Origin: Fistularia commersonii
Taxonomy: Eukaryota; Chordata; Actinopteri; Syngnathiformes; Fistulariidae
DNA length: 64,000 bases
Assembly: GCA_037954325.1 (NCBI GenBank)
Contig: JBBMNZ010000013.1
Coordinates: 6,966,501 to 7,030,500 of the forward strand
Direction of reading: 5' to 3'
Within the stretch, counting starts at the first letter, position 1. Each line of letters begins with the position of its first letter. The translations under genes were made by a program, and so were the position numbers. Below the pieces are notes generated by a model, which was not told where the DNA came from, did no database searches, and saw only the letters and a program-made list of their open reading frames with translations. This document shows, one piece after another, positions 12,219 through 24,951 of this stretch.

Positions 12219-14650
12219 ATCATTTGTACTACATAATTTGTACAATATGCAAGCTATTTGTAGAACTACATCAAAAAAAAAATCAACACTTTAGCATTAA
12301 TGTCAGTGTGGAAACTAGTGTGAGGGCAGAGTAACTGCAACTTAACAAAACTGTATTATTTTGAGTATAACTGCCAAGATCATCTGCATCATCGGAAGTC
12401 TACAGGACATTGTAGAAGCACACTGATGTTTCAGACCTCTTCTTAGTTATTTTCAGGGTGAATCAGTGTTTTAAACAAACATATTATTGGCCCATCACTC
12501 CACTGAACCCATGTAATTCCTGCATGTGGTTTTATCAACAAAAATTATATCAGTACAGCTGACTACACTACATTTCTGTGATAGCACACATACTGATCAC
12601 AACTTTAACTTTTTTCTATCAGTCAATTATTACAGAGATGCAAAGTAAACACATTAATATTCAGCAATAATTAGAAAAAAAAAAAGAAAACCTAAATTGT
12701 GTCAAAACTGTCCTAATAAGTGGCTCAAAACTTCAGAATTGATACCAAAGTAATCAATGTTACAGTATATTTTCAGGACATCTCCAAACCTTATCACAGA
12801 CTCATTTCCACACTTAACACGCCTGTAAAAATAATGCATTTTGAGGGGAAATTTAATCTGCTTTACTTTTACCAAAGAATGAAAATGTTGAAGTTGCCAA
12901 GTCAAAATGCCTTGATTGGAGCTTATTTATCACCATTTCTTGGTGTTGCACTTTCACACACCTGTGTCATAATCATTCTCATTCTGTTGGTTTTAGATTA
13001 GGGTTATCCCACAGTACACTTAGAAGGAGACGGAGAACAGGAAAGGTGCAGCGCTCTCACAACCATAATTAGGTCACAGGCTACAGGTGAATTATTAGGA
13101 TGTCTACACCTGATCGTTTGCTCTGCATGAATATTGATAACCCTTCTTTTTCATCGTCAGATGTTTGCTTCCTCAGGAGTTCCATTTAAGACACATGAAG
13201 GAAACAACATTAACTCAGCACCTTCCTTGCAGTTGATTTTTAAGATAAATACCCGCTTAACCTGAGTATATAGGGCTGCCTTTACCCTTTGTAATGTCCA
13301 GCTTGACATATTTGGGCATTTGCATGTGTATAAGTACCTTTAAATATCAAAGAAATTGATCCTTTTATTTGTTTTGTACTTTCTAATTTACAATGGAAAC
13401 ATAGAAACTACTCTTAAAAAGTCTTGATTTCAGAAACTTCACTGAATCGAACTGATTTTAAAAGAAGCTACTTGAAGGAAACTTGCTAAGGCGATAATGG
13501 TAAAACTGTGGTGTTATCAAAAAGCATACACTATAATACCTCAACAACAACTGTTACCAACAGTGAATCACTTTGATATTAAGTGAAAAGTAACTGAATA
13601 AAAGCATTGATTTGTGGTAAGAAAAAGTATATTGAATATGAACTGGCAATATTTAAGAGGCACTGCATTAGCTGAGGGTTTCCACCTTGTCTCTAGGAAT
13701 CTGTTGCTCTTGAATGTAATCTTTTGATGACTAAGTTGTTAATCAGACTAAAATCCTCTGGTGGAATTCTACAGGAGAGAGTGGGCGAGAGAGAGAGAGA
13801 GAGGGAGCGGAAGACAGAGTGAGAAGCAAAATGCCTCTGGTGTACACATTCCCGCCATCTCATAATTCTGCCTCATGTCTGAGTGAGTCCCTCTTGACAG
13901 GCCTAAGGATAATAATTGTAGTTTGTGGTTTGCTTTATGTGTTCTTACCATGGCTTTGTATTTTTATTTTTCACCGTGGCTCTATATTTTTGTTCAATTT
14001 CAGAAGGGTTTCTGAGTGGTACACCTTAACTCTTCAACAGGAAATTACCCTCTTGGGTTATGAATATTTGCCTTTCTCTGATTTCTGCCCTTTCTTGTTA
14101 TAAGTAGCAAACTAGAACACATACCCTTGTGATCGTGCGTGGAAATACTGCATGTGTGTTTATTTGGGTTTGGGCGAAGGAATGGATGGGTAAGGGTCTG
14201 AGTGACAGCGGTGTTGCTCGGTCCTCAGCTCTCAGGAAACTTACTGTGCTCCAGAAACCGGAGATTCAGGGCTCTAAGACAATGAGCAGAACACGTGAGA
14301 CTGTGGCACAGGGAGGCTATAGGGTTACCCGTTTTGCTCTGCATTACTTTGAACTTTTGGCCCCAGGAGCAAATCCTGCACATCTATACGGCTTCTGGAC
14401 TGTTCTACCAGCACCCCTTATTTGAGTGTCCACCTTTTCTATCTTGTCTGTTTCCCTAAAATAATATTTGCCCGATAAGTCTCTGTCCACCATGCAATAA
14501 CATCTCCCTTAACTTGCTTAATATAGTTTTCACTCTGCACCTTTTTTTGGCATTTCATAGCTATTATGATTAATGAGTTCTTGATTGAATTGCTCATTCA
14601 CAGAATTTCTCAGTTTCTGTGTGTTCTGTGTTTGCTGTCTGTCTCTCCAG
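12219..14650. other. Non-coding DNA, no gene seen
   Basis: AT-rich sequence without a recognisable exon. Blocks at about 13040-13200 and 13940-14110 are non-repetitive and could be conserved elements. A (GA)n tract lies at 13787-13803. Open frames here have no family resemblance that I recognise. Confidence 0.5.
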
Positions 14651-17300
14651 ACAAAAGAGTGGCTGGGTCCCCCTCCATCAAATCCCCATCCATCCACAGT
14701 CCACAGGTGAACTCCTATCACCAGACAGCCGGGCAAACCTGACTTTCAAGTCTCCCACCTACACCTATTGGACTGTCGCCCTCTCACCTGTGCAAATATG
14801 AAAGAAAGATGGAGCAGGGGAGGGAGAGAACAAGTGAAATGGAAAGATATCCCACCCTTTGGTTACTGGGTGGGGCACGGAAAAGAATACTGCACAGCTG
14901 AGTAAACCTGCATTGGACGTCACCTGTGCGCTACTTTTCTCTTCACTGTTTTTTCACCTAATCCGTTCCATCTTTCTGTATATGGCCCCACAGCCATGGG
15001 AGCTAAGACATCTTTTATGGCTGCTGTAGAGAGATTTCCTTTGAGGTAATGGAGTTGATACACTCTCTGATGTGCTGCGGACAGTGAATGCAGAGTGATT
15101 GACTGCCTTAGGGGACACGCGGTCTCTTTTAAAGAGCTCCAAAGTAGGTGAAGGTATTATTCGGTTATGATTCAGGAAATCCTTTTATCTAATGATATCC
15201 GCAGCAGAGGTTTTACTTAATTTAAAAATGCAACCTTTAATCCCCATGTCACTGTGCTAAACCAACTCGATGACTGAAGAACTCAGTCACATTAAGATAC
15301 TAATCTTCACCTGCATTTCATAATTAAAAAGACCGTTTTGATTTAAGATGAATGTAGTCGTAGATTTTTCTTTACACGTTCCGGATAAGCCCGCCTGCCG
15401 AAATACAATGTGTTCATCAACAGCGATATATCCAGCTGAAACATCAAGAGAAAGATGGTTCACCTGCCGACTCGTTGCCGTGGCAAAAAGAAATATGTAG
15501 ATATGTATCTACACAGAAATATAAAAGGAGACAAACCATAACAGTCTATTATTTGGAAGCTGTAATGAAGCAACTTGTAAGAAACAAGGATCCAGTGTGT
15601 CTGTAGGTGCATTAGATCATGCTCTTGTGTGTTTGAGTTTCACCCTTTACCTTAGTAGTAATAAAAAAAAAAATGTAGTCAGTCAGTCACTGCGGTCAGA
15701 TTCGAGCCTTAACATTTCTAAGTATTGTAAGTGAAATGTACTTAATGTATCAAACATGGTCCTTGTCAGTGCTTATTGTTGCACTCCTTATTTGGAAAGA
15801 TGTTGCAGCTAATGTAGCATTACCTTGCTGCTGCAGTGTAAAATGAAAAGGCTTTGTCTAAACTTCTTTACATGTTGATTATCTATTCAACCCAGGTAAC
15901 CATTGCTTGCTTGATCCAGCCGTGTTTTTGAAATTGCAAATTTAATTTAAGATTTCAGGCAGAATATTCTCACTGTGCATGGAAACAATATATCCTTATA
16001 TCTACCACAGAGAATAAAGATCAACACATTTAGGTTGTTTAAAACTGTGTTTTTCACAAGTCAGACAAATGGATTGAAAGTGAAAAGTAAATGAATTTGT
16101 CTGAAATGTTGAGCAAGAGTGTAAAGCAAATGCAAAATGGAAATAAACAGAGGACTAAAATGTTGACCTTGGAGTTAATATCTTTAGTCTTTGTCAACCA
16201 CCGATGTGCAGTTTTTTGTTTTGTTTTGTTTTGTTTAGCTGAACTTGTATTTGGTTGACTAGTGCCAGGGGTTTTAAGTGATGGGAGTGAAGTCAAGCAT
16301 ACTCTCACACCTATTTACTTTCTGCCTCTTTCGTCTCTTTTCTGCAGGTTTGGGCCTGAAAGACGTGCCAGACCTGCTGCCAAAGCATTAGCCGCCACCT
16401 CACCCCGCAGACATGGCTAAACACATGCACAAATACACTCAAATGTTCAAGGATCACATTTATATATAATACCTTTTTACCGGTTTTCTACCATTCAGGC
16501 ATGCTTTACTCGCTCACACTTAGGCATGGTTGCCATTCATCAGTCCCCATGAGCCTCAAGCGTGTTTACACTCAGAGTCAGACACATTCTTGCCATGTTT
16601 TGTTCTTATCCGATTTTACATCTATGTTCTCCACGATTGCCATCAGCAGACACTCACGCCACGTGTCACACCTTACACGGAATCAAGCTAGATTCACACG
16701 GTAGCCCTTGACGCAAACAACAACACATAAGTGATCGGTTTGTCAGTTGCGTCTCTGGCAGGCCCTATTTTTAAAACCCGGGCACACCTACGCGCATTCT
16801 CTCATGCTTGGACACACCCACTGCTGCGCATGTGCTGCTGTGAGACGTTCCTTCTCTCAGGAAACACCTTGCACGTTTGTTATGTGTAAAATTAGTCAGG
16901 TGAAGTAAATCTTGACACCTGACACTAGTGGTCCTTCCTTTAAGTTGTTCTAACCTCCGCCCCCGTATCTAATGGCACAGCACCTACAGATTATTGCATA
17001 CTCTTGGCTTTTTCGGTAATTGCACACATACATACCTGTTCAGTGTGTAAGCCTAATCACTGATCACGGAATCTCTCAGTGAGGTTTCCCATGGTGTTGT
17101 AACTAGTTGGAGAGGGAGCTTCCTATTTGTTAGTCATTGTATCTGTGCAGCCCAACCGTGTGGTCCACGTACGTCCTAAACGGATCATACAAATCATATA
17201 TATTCTCCGCCGACTGTTCTTCACAATGGACGACTGTTACAAATAAAGCAGCGTGAATTGAATCAGATGGTTAGACAGATGATTTCTGTAATCTGCACGT
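14651..17300. other. Non-coding DNA with weak exon-like signals
   Basis: Mostly ordinary non-coding DNA. Two places have good splice-acceptor texture: a pyrimidine tract ending at 14650 followed by a possible donor at 14707, and a tract ending in CTGCAG at about 16348 followed by a 14-codon open stretch and a stop. A possible AATAAA follows near 17245. I do not recognise any protein in these pieces, so a long non-coding RNA or chance is as likely as a gene. An RFX-like palindrome at 15474-15487 is listed separately. Confidence 0.35.
15474..15487. promoter_or_regulatory. RFX X-box-like palindrome
   Basis: GTTGCCGTGGCAAA matches the RFX-family X-box consensus (GTTGCCATGGCAAC) at all but two positions. 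Both half-sites are present with the usual 2-bp spacing. RFX factors bind such sites in ciliary and neural enhancers. No promoter is evident nearby, so an enhancer role or chance are both possible. Confidence 0.5.
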
Positions 17301-19600
17301 GTTTGGGAAAAGGCAAATCCAAAATTGTCAGTAACTCCAGCAAGTCAATAGTAAAATGAACTACAATTGCCCCAATAGGTAAAGTGATGACTGATACCAA
17401 GTGCCATTAGAAACAAATCCAAGAGTATAGTTCTTGAACCGAAAATCATATTCATGACACTTGAGTGACATTTTTCTTTGACGTATTTTTCTGATTGAAG
17501 TTGACGTTTGTGATAGCTCAGCTTTGACTGAAGCATTGAAAACATAAGATCGGAAGATTCCTTCATAGTTTGTTTGGTCTGTCAAATCATAGCCACTGGG
17601 TCTGGTGAGTGATTTTGATGGGAAGTGCAAGAGATCCATTAGGAGGGAATGCTGAGGGAAATGAATGTATGTAAAGAGATTTAACTTCAGAGTGTGTGAT
17701 ATCCTGTTCAGAGTTTAAGCATTTTGAAAATAGGGGTTTCCCCTGTCCAATGACAGCTGACTTCGGCTCCAGCATCACTTGTGATGTACAGGATCAGTGA
17801 TAATCTATAATGGATGGGTTTCTTCAAAAGCACATCAAAATATTTCTGTCTTTATACTCTATTAAGGCATGTTACACTCAAATACAGTCGTATAAATAAA
17901 ATACATACACGCCTGGTATGTGTGCGCTCACACACACACACAAACACACACACACATACACAAATATGTATGTTTGTACACATAAAGTGAGTTGATGCCT
18001 GAAAGAAACTGGAGGTTACATTATAAGCATACATTGTGAGAACAGCAAGATGTTATTCCAAGAGGGATTTATTGGATCTTTTTTCAAATTTTTTATTTCA
18101 CCTATAATTCAATCAAATCAACTCCCTGAGATTTCCTGTAAGCAGGTAGGTTTGCTCAGTTACTTGTATTCAAGTTTGTGAAAATTATCCGGTACACATA
18201 AAACGACCTCCATTAATTCAGAATTAGATAATGAAATTAGCTCTATTAAGATATTCGGAGCCATTTCAAATATATACTTGTGAAATTTGTTTTGATTGCA
18301 GGTGTGTCTATAACTGCATGACAGCTTTCCCACTAATCTCCTACGTTTTGAGTCGTGTTGTGTTGTTTAGGTGGTTGTGGTTGATGCTACTAATAGCCAA
18401 AGGCTTGTCGCGTCCCTCTTGGGTGACAGTAAGACAAATTAAATCCTGTAAATCTTTAGGGGACCTCCTTCCTTCCCTCTAATTCCTCATTACCTCACGG
18501 CAGGTTGTCCGAGGAGTCATTTAGACGGCCTGGAGGGCTGCAGACTGTTTACCAACTGAGTGTTAACCTGTGTGGTGAGTTTGCTGGATGGCAGGGAAGA
18601 ACTGTGGTATGTGACTTAAGGCCAGGTGTGTGACCACAGACTACAGGTAGGTAACACCATACGTGTTTCCACTGGGTTTTTTACTCCTTTCGGCAAGAAC
18701 TCCTTGTTTGTGTGAACATACATGGCCGTTGATTCTAATTCTGATTCCAATGCTGATTCCAATGCTGATTCTGATTCTGATTAGACAAGGTGAGACTATG
18801 CCGTTTTCTGTAAAAAAAAAAAAAAACATTGAATAAAAGGTAGCCTAGTTTAGGGGAAAAGAAAACATGCGGGGAAGAAAGTCAAATTGCTGGCTCCTCT
18901 GTCTATTTAGTTGTATATAATCTACTTGTTTACTCACAAATGAAAAGAATCAGGGTTTTCATCCCCTCAGACAGAATCGGTATAGCCACACACCAAGTTT
19001 GTTATATTTTGTCTACATGGCTGTGTGACTTTTAATCTCAAATCGATAAAATCAGTGTTCTCTAATAAACAGTGCAAACAAGATCAGGGGAAGGTTTTTT
19101 TTTTTCGTTTCCTCAATGACGGCACGGTTCTTCATGTAATCTGTCCACTAGCACCCACTAGCGGCAAAAAGCAGTGTCGTGAAGGCTGAGTTCTTGAGAT
19201 TAGATTATAACTCATACAATTTTTAATAGAAAAAAACAAACAAAAAACAACATCAGGGTTGGTAACATTCATATAGATTACAATGTGATGTATAATGATG
19301 TATAATGTGTTATGGCATTGCATAACTAACTTTCCTTGGATGACACAGATAACCGGTGTCTATATTTATATGTATTCATATATATATATTTATGGGTGTC
19401 CTGTTTGTGAGTGAAAGTTTTGATAGTGTTGAAGTTGATCATTCAGCATTTAGCATTATTCCTTCGGTAATACTGAGTCTCCCACCACAGTATTTACTGA
19501 TAATTGACTAATTACCTGTAAAAGATAGCACTCCCATGGTTCAGTTCAGCTGTAATCTTTCCTGTCTACATCCACTGCGGATCAGGTTTTAGGAAGAGGC
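17301..19600. other. Non-coding DNA with small repeats
   Basis: No exon recognised. A CA-rich microsatellite lies at 17929-17965 and a degenerate hexamer array at 18731-18782 (GATTCT/GATTCC/AATGCT units). The rest is AT-rich and unremarkable. Confidence 0.55.
18731..18782. repeat. Degenerate GATTCN hexamer array
   Basis: Repeated 6-bp units (GATTCT, GATTCC, AATGCT) include a 12-bp unit that occurs twice in tandem. The isoleucine-rich open frame on the minus strand is produced by this array. Confidence 0.85.
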
Positions 19601-19603
<3 letters not shown>

Positions 19604-19641
<38 letters not shown>

Positions 19642-19643
19642 TT
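19604..19643. repeat. (TC)n microsatellite
   Basis: A TC dinucleotide tract interrupted once by TG. Confidence 0.9.
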
Positions 19644-20303
19644 CCCTCAATACGTGCACACACAAGTCCACTGCCACTCTAAACTGGTCTCACTGAAATC
19701 ATAGGAAATTGTTTAAAAAAACAAAACAAAACTATGACTCACAAGATGGGGGGGATATTTGAAAGTGTACAAAAATGATAGAACGGTAATTTGACATTCT
19801 ATTGTGACTTACACAATCTCACCTTGAATGGAACATTGTGACAAGCACTTTGCACGTATACTAGTGGCCTCACCCACAACGGCATTTGAAAGACAAACAG
19901 CAGTGCATGCTGCTGGCTGGAGCGCCGCACCAGTGAGAGTGGCTGTTCTTTTTGAATTACAGCAGGCAAAGTTCAGCATAATGTCCGTGTCATTACAGTG
20001 TAAAGAAACCTTTGTTAGACAGCACTGTCCCTTTCCTTGTCTTGTTTCATAGCATTTGTCCTTCTGTTTGATCTTTTTTTTTCTTTCTTTCGCTCTTTCT
20101 CTTTTTCTCTCTTTTTCTCTCCTTCTCCCTTCCTCTCTTTTCACCGATTTTTCCACTAACTACCGGGACAAAACTGGGCCTCAAATTGGCAACCAGTAGT
20201 ACAGGATGGAATATTCGGTTACAGATGCATTTACATTCAATTGTCCCAAAACCGGACAAGAAGAAGTAAGCGATATGACTAAAGGGGATCATATTAATGT
20301 AAG

Positions 20304-20305
<2 letters not shown>
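19644..20305. other. Non-coding DNA with pyrimidine tract
   Basis: A strongly pyrimidine-rich strand at about 20070-20142 gives the lysine/arginine-rich frame on the opposite strand. No gene is evident. Confidence 0.55.
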
Positions 20306-20391
<86 letters not shown>

Positions 20392-20394
20392 ACA
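20306..20394. repeat. Long (CA)n microsatellite
   Basis: A pure CA tract of about 80 bp is followed by CATACACACA. The threonine-histidine and valine-cysteine open frames across it are artefacts. Confidence 0.95.
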
Positions 20395-20840
20395 ATAATC
20401 CCACAGGACTTTCTTCTCATTTCAATTAGAAACCACACCCAGAAGGACAGGTAATAGGAGAATACCTTTCACAGGGTCAGACAGGATGAGGTGGGAAAAA
20501 TAGGCAAGGGTACTCTATGATTAATTTCACCTCTTAATTTGTATAGTTATTATCATTTCCTTTCTGTCTTTCCTTCTCGAAACCTTAGCCTTTCTCACTG
20601 GGCATATCTGATTCATTTTAGTACTGATAATGCCTGATAAATTGAAGGCAAATGCCAAAACTGATCAGTCACTCACTTTTCTTTCCTCCAGCACTGGCCT
20701 CATGGTTGGCACTGTCAAAGCGACTAAATATGCACTGATGTAATGTGTGAGATAGGGATCTTTTGTGGGGTGTGTTATAAATTGTCATCATAATGTGAGT
20801 CTGCAGGGAGCTGTGTTATGTGTGTATGCATGGATGTGTA

Positions 20841-20844
<4 letters not shown>

Positions 20845-20877
<33 letters not shown>
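20845..20877. repeat. (TG)n microsatellite
   Basis: A pure TG tract preceded by TG/TA-rich sequence. Confidence 0.9.
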
Positions 20878-20878
<1 letters not shown>

Positions 20879-22919
20879 GAGGTGGTCTGAGAGAAGAGGA
20901 GGGGTAAGTAGATCAAGCAGTGTCACTGGAATCCACAGTGTTGTGAGAGCCCCATACCTTTCAGCTTCATTAAACCAATTTCACGCTGAGGTGAGCTAAG
21001 AGAGGAAGCTCTGAATCTCAGCAGCGGCAACAATGGTGCATTGAAGGGATGAGGCGAAAGTAAATTAGGTACCACTTCACAGATGGCAAATTAAAATCTG
21101 AAAGTTGGATAGGAAAAGTTGAGGGTAGATGATTATGTCTTTATTGTGCCCGACCTCCTCAATCTAGAAAACCCTCCCTTCCTTTTAGCAACCACCTTTG
21201 CCCCCCCCTCCCCACATCCCCACAACCCAATCCTCTAAAAAAAATAATGATCTATTTCTTGTCTGGTAATTGGTTTCTAAGATGCTCCCACTCAAAGACC
21301 CGATCTCAAATACCAAGCTGCTTATGGCCCTCTTTTCAGCCACTTAATTTGCTTGAGCTTATCAGTGAGATTTCATATCCAGGAAAATCATATAAATTAA
21401 ACATTAATGTCAAGCTTATTTCTGAGCGATCATTGACCTCTCACAGCCATTGAACTACTTCATCTGCCTTTGGTTCTTTAATGTTTGTCACTCAGATTTT
21501 GAACATTTCAACATGCCCTCTTACATACAGATTATTGCCCTAAAAATTACCCGGAAAAATACGTTTTGTATATTACATTTTAATCAGATTGTTTACAGAC
21601 TACTAGACAAATTTACCATCTCAAGGATATGAATGTTCCAAATATGGAAAAGAAAGTAGTTTTATATGTAATTGCCTAAATTAAACAGTTCACTGTGTAC
21701 ATATTCAATATCAGTCACTTTATATATTTGTGTGAATTGCTGGTTAGTAATACATGGCTTTTCCAGTTTATATGAATGATAAAAGGTGATTCTGGTTTAA
21801 TGTGAGGCAGTTGGAATAGTTTTTTTTTAGATTTGTGATATACAAATAAATGTAGTTTGTTGTGCAGAAAATGTTGTTAAAAAGTTCTCTTGTTTTTCTC
21901 ACCAAAAAAAAAAAAAAAGATCCGCAGGTCAACTTCCCAGACTTCTGGAAACGCAAGTTTCCGCAGAAATTTCGAAAATAAATTATTTCCAGCTGAGAAA
22001 TATCATTCCCAACAAATTTGTGAGAAGGGAGGCATCTCGACAAGTGATACCCTCACAATTCAGTCGTGCTATCTTCAGCAGAGACACAATCTTGAATTTG
22101 GGTCATACAGGTGAAAGTTGATATTTAAATCGCAGTCCTCATAAAAATGTCAAATAAACTTATCATGACTCATGTCTGAAGGCAGCGCACTATTGTGCCA
22201 AATGGCTCGATGTCAATTAATAAAACGCACCGTGCTTGACGTTGTCATTCATGTTTGACACCGATTGGACAATGTGATTCACTACGTAACTGATTTAACC
22301 TAATTCTATTTGGTGGACTGAATAATAATGATAAACATAACATAATAATTGAACATAAAAATGTACATTCTTTTTGTAACATGTAAAGAGACACTGTTTG
22401 ATTGAAAATAACACATGATAGCTGCATTAAGGTTTTGTACTTGTTGTCATGATGCAGCAAGTCTACTGCTTGTCTTTTAAATTACAGCATTTAAATTGTT
22501 CTTCATTTATCCTGAATTATTCGGGAAACCCTTTCCGCACATCTCTGTGTACTCACACATACACACTGATGTTTTAATTCATTGTCAGTGTCTATAAAAA
22601 TGTTTGTGCAACAGTTGTGGTTTGTCGCTAAAGCTAGCCCTGTGGCTGGCGAGGTTACTCCGGGAGCCACGGGGGCCCGACACAATGCCCTGACAGTGGT
22701 TTGGCTTTTACTGGCCCTTGTGCTGCTGGCTTTACGAGAGCCAGACAGACGGACCCCTTTCACGCCATAAAGCTATCAACAAGGAAACAAAGAGGGCAGG
22801 TGCTGACGGCTACATTGAGAGCTCACCTGCACCCAGCAGGGGAACAGACTGTCCAACCAAGCTAAGAGGCCCCTCCGCATTCACATCCCCTCTCACCGAG
22901 CACTAACGGGTGAGTATGA

Positions 22920-23170
22920 GCCCACCGCTAATCCGCGGCTCTCTGCAAATCGCAAAAAGATGCGCGGTCGCTACATTGAAGATGATGTCTTGGTGCATGC
23001 TGTGGTAATTGATTTTTGCTCAGTGTCTAAGAGCTGAAACAGGTTATAACAGGCCGCTGGAAAACTGTAATTATCAGCATTTGACAGAAAGTACGTCTTT
23101 GGGAGCCATCCAATCGGGACCGCTTTCCAGATAATTTTTCAGAGGGAAATTTGAGTAGACGGGAGGTATC
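22920..23170. promoter_or_regulatory. Candidate conserved non-coding element, homeodomain-site cluster
   Basis: A non-repetitive block with TAATTGATT (23006-23014), TAATTATC (23068-23075) and a MEIS/TALE-like TTGACAG (23081-23087) within about 80 bp. It contains no open exon. This combination is common in developmental enhancers, but the call is inferred from sequence texture and motifs without alignment. Confidence 0.35.
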
Positions 23171-23959
23171 TAGTGTGTTTAGTAGTTTTTGTCAGAGGAG
23201 TTCATACTAAGAGTAAGAATAAGGGATAAGGCATGAGAGCAACCATAAGAGATTCACTGGCCTGGCAGATGGTAAAGCTCAGCAACTGACCAAAGCCCAC
23301 AGACAGGTAGGCGAGCAGGCAGACTGACAGCGGGGGAAGACTTGAGCTGCTGCGCCTGCTAAAGTGACAGATGTGTGGTGAATCTTTAACTCCGTTAGTT
23401 CCCTACTGTCGACGCATCTGTCTCTGCACCCCGCAAGTTTACCTCAGCCCACTCCTTCTGAAAGAGGCAACAGGAAAAAAAAAAAAAAGGCCCATCACTG
23501 GACTTATTGATTAGTCCAGCTTGCCCTGGCTGGCTTCATTTAATGACCTCTGGGAGTCATTATTGAAAAGTCATTGTCTTCTGGATCAGTTCAAACTCTG
23601 TCCCACCATATGGGAATCCCTCTGTCGCAACCTCAAGGGTGAGATGCATTATGTTGGTCCGTAAAACAAAAAAAGTGTGCTTGTTGAACGATGAATAACT
23701 GAAAAATACATTTGATTTCTGTTCATTAATCCGCTCCGAGAAAATGAGGTCACCCCGAGTATGAAACATTCATTATGTAAATCAACATATGCTCTCAACT
23801 GAAACAGAAATTCCTTTCATTGCCACATTTTAAATCCTGTTATACAAAACTTGTATCACTAACCATATAAATAATACTGTCCACTCTGTTCTGATTTATG
23901 TATTCTGTTTCCTAAAATGGCCCGAACGCCAAGGACAGTGTCTCTCTCTCTTTCCCCAC

Positions 23960-24330
23960 TCAGCCATGGCAGTGGCGAGAGATGGTTGATTTTAATTGAA
24001 AATTAGCAAAACAAAACAAGGGCAAGAGGATCCCTGAATGGGGCCCCTTTCTCGGGGAGCTCCTGTGCCGTTGAATAATGCATATGGGAGAAAGTAAACA
24101 GCAGCCGCGGGCCTTGCTGAGGGAACAATGGGCCGCACACAGCCCAACCAGGGCGCCTGATTTTATTACTGGCCTGTCAATCCCCCCAGCCTGGGAACTG
24201 TGGGACCTTGGCCAGACAGCAGCTGCTGACCGCTCCAAACTGACCCAACACACCCAAAATCCTGAAGGACAAAACTCTCACACTGCTGCATACCTGTGCT
24301 ACTTCCTAACTGTCTGACGACACTCTTAAC
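23960..24330. promoter_or_regulatory. Candidate conserved non-coding element with SOX site
   Basis: A block of even composition without repeats that contains a SOX consensus site, AACAATGG (24124-24131), and an AT-rich POU/homeodomain-like site (AATAATGCATAT, about 24075-24086). It is not coding: frames on both strands are short and show no domain. The conserved-element status is inferred. Confidence 0.35.
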
Positions 24331-24714
24331 AGCGATGCGGTTGGTACTGAGAAGAAACTGAACTGCATCAGTTTTCCCGTTTAATGGTTTAATATATGGG
24401 GGACAGTGTCAACAGGGAAAAGTTCATTCCAGGGACTGAAAAAAAAAATATGACGGTGTCTCTCAATAATTACTTCTCTGTGAAATTTAAAAGTCCACTG
24501 AACTCCTGTCTGACTCAAGCAAATAACGTGAAAACACTTATTTTCATTTATTTTGTCGGGTTTTGGATTAACTTCGGCCCGTCTTCCATGTAGTCTTCTG
24601 GAGTCAGCAGAGCCACTTGTAACTTTTTTCATTCCTCTAGAACATTCTTTGTGTGTGTGATCGCTCTCTGGGCATTGAGATTCTGGTCTTGCTTCTGGCC
24701 TTAGCCAAGTCCCA

Positions 24715-24735
24715 GTTGCCATGCCGACTGGCAAC
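24715..24735. promoter_or_regulatory. Split RFX half-site palindrome
   Basis: GTTGCCA (24715-24721) and TGGCAAC (24729-24735) are perfect inverted RFX half-sites separated by 7 bp. The usual X-box spacer is 1-3 bp, so binding as a normal X-box is uncertain. Confidence 0.35.
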
Positions 24736-24904
24736 CGGTCTCCCAGGATGAGTAATGATGTGATGTGGCTGTGCTCTAAAGTCCCAACAAAGACCTTATT
24801 ACTGCTGCAGCACCTCATAACACACTATTGTTGTCAAGTGCTCCTGATATTAACCTGCCTGCACTAGGACTTCCTGCCTTTGCAGAGATGTGTGGGTTTG
24901 TATG

Positions 24905-24908
<4 letters not shown>

Positions 24909-24948
<40 letters not shown>
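24909..24948. repeat. (GT)n microsatellite
   Basis: A pure GT tract of about 40 bp. Confidence 0.95.

Positions 24949-24951
<3 letters not shown>

Larger units (their letters stand above)
20878..24908. other. Gene desert with conserved-element-like blocks
   Basis: No coding exon recognised. Several blocks have the texture of vertebrate conserved non-coding elements: about 21940-22280, 22920-23170 and 23960-24330. Two of these carry clustered binding-site cores and are listed separately. The longest open frame (24381-24818, minus) has no recognisable domain. Poly-A tracts occur at 21904-21918 and near 23475-23488. Confidence 0.45.

Noticed and set aside
20047..20454. Open frames over 80 codons on both strands across 20.05-20.45 kb
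   Set aside because: They are translations of a (CA)n tract and a pyrimidine-rich tract: dipeptide runs and Lys/Arg/Glu runs with no domain.
24381..24818. 145-codon antisense open frame
   Set aside because: No family resemblance, and it overlaps a palindromic regulatory-like site. It is not supported as a gene.
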